DNA of 64,000 bases, from positions 1 through 64,000 of the forward strand of contig DASWRI010000075.1 in the NCBI GenBank assembly GCA_036403235.1, read 5' to 3'. A model generated the notes under the pieces. That model was not told the origin of the DNA. It saw only the letters and a list, made by a program, of their open reading frames with translations, and searched no databases. The position numbers and the translations under genes were made by a program. Each line of letters opens with the position of its first letter. The stretch's first letter is position 1. This document shows, piece after piece, positions 63,380 to 64,000 of this stretch. The DNA comes from JBGTFE01 sp036403235. Its GTDB lineage: Bacteria > Acidobacteriota > Blastocatellia > Pyrinomonadales > Pyrinomonadaceae.

Positions 63380-64000
63380 TATGCTTCACCTTGTGAATAC
63401 GACGATTTTTGGGCTGAAGCCGATGAGATTTTCTTCGAAAGTTTTCAGCTCTTATTAACTGAATTTTAGTTTTAAATTGGCCGTTATGCAAATAAGGCTC
63501 GCGCCATTGCCAATGATTCATCATCGGCAGAAAGTTTTCGAGCACCTCGTCGAGCGGCGATTGGAAACGATAAGCCGGAATGTCTTGCGAAGTGATTTCG
63601 CCGCGTGCCAGCCGTGCAAAAATGTCGCTCAATTCCGACGCCGTGCGGCGATGCTCGGAGTCGAGATAATAAATTCCCTGCGGGTCGACGTTGCCGTTGG
63701 CCTCGGTGACGAGCGAGCACCAATCGGTCGAATCGATAAACGGATACCAGCAGAAGCCTTCGAACGAAAGTCCGAGCGGCCGGATTTCCCTTTCGATTTG
63801 CTCACACTGCTCGACCATAAATTTAAGCCACGAGATGCGGTCGGAAACGTAGCCCCTGATATTTGTTTCCGTCAGCATCAGCGGCAATTTATAACGCGTC
63901 GCGTATTCGAGCGCCGTCGGCACAAGACCTTCGGGCGTTTGGTTCGGGTAAACACGTCCGTCCGTACACCATTCAAGCTCGCAGTGCGAATAATAATCGA
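63351..64000 (-). CDS. glycoside hydrolase-like protein, C-terminal part (cut by the window edge)
   Basis: The frame is open to the last base, so the N-terminus lies beyond 64000. The visible 215 residues include PLMLTETNIRGY, a nucleophile-like Glu segment similar to the neighbour's HTETN, and LSFEGFCWYPFIDSTDWCSL and DPQGIYYLD, matching GH1-like barrel ends. The last about 60 residues are basic and not conserved (RRKSHRLQPKNRRIHKVKH). A GTG at 63923 is internal, not the true start. Paralogue of the downstream enzyme. Confidence 0.8.
   Translation of the reverse strand, partial: DYYSHCELEWCTDGRVYPNQTPEGLVPTALEYATRYKLPLMLTETNIRGYVSDRISWLKFMVEQCEQIEREIRPLGLSFEGFCWYPFIDSTDWCSLVTEANGNVDPQGIYYLDSEHRRTASELSDIFARLARGEITSQDIPAYRFQSPLDEVLENFLPMMNHWQWREPYLHNGQFKTKIQLIRAENFRRKSHRLQPKNRRIHKVKHNEEKVRVAN

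Overview
The window looks like chromosomal DNA from a free-living Gram-negative-type heterotroph, most plausibly Acidobacteriota (Blastocatellia-like). This is inferred from the gene mix: an ECF sigma/CHAT operon, paired Crp/Fnr proteins, a PaoABC-like molybdoenzyme and MoxR/TIR conflict genes. There is no rRNA or tRNA to settle it. No intact mobile element was seen. The left third is visibly AT-richer than the rest and is almost entirely on the minus strand.

Positions 1-8629 hold a complete type I CRISPR-cas operon of the MYXAN (Cmx) flavour, transcribed right to left: cas6/cmx6, cas3, cmx8, cas7, cas5, a cas4-cas1 fusion, cas2. No CRISPR array lies inside the window; it probably starts just left of position 1. 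Positions 8947-15213 hold a compact minus-strand operon of a DNA methyltransferase, a sigma-70-like protein, a small HTH-like protein, an ImmA/IrrE-type metallopeptidase, a NurA-like protein and a HerA ATPase. I know of no named defence system with this composition, and it is my best candidate for an undescribed system. Positions 15214-15798 are AT-rich with four short direct repeats. Positions 15799-17061 hold five tiny unknown genes, one of them with DnaJ-type zinc motifs, followed by two tandem Crp/Fnr regulators (17280-18948).

Positions 19243-26857 are ordinary plus-strand genes: a DUF4383-like membrane protein, an FAD oxidoreductase and a five-gene peptide ABC importer. Positions 26865-30295 encode a LytTR two-component system with an ABC-2 exporter. 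Positions 30411-37460 form a second unusual minus-strand operon: ECF sigma factor, membrane-anchored anti-sigma/TPR/CHAT protease, unknown soluble protein, and a receptor-like protein with a trypsin domain.

Positions 38759-48874 encode a PaoABC-like aldehyde oxidoreductase (2Fe-2S, FAD/4Fe-4S and two molybdopterin subunits) with MocA and XdhC maturation factors. Inside it a two-gene unit was tandemly duplicated, and the first gene of the second copy has decayed to a 53-codon remnant. Positions 48949-55551 contain a TIR protein facing a MoxR/vWA-like/TIR-iSTAND-like gene trio, which resembles the ternary NTP-dependent conflict systems. Positions 55905-62041 encode a glycosyltransferase, UDP-galactopyranose mutase and the Leloir enzymes GalE, GalT and GalK, suggesting galactose/galactofuranose glycan metabolism. 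The window ends in two overlapping clan-A glycoside hydrolase genes, the upstream one cut by the window edge.
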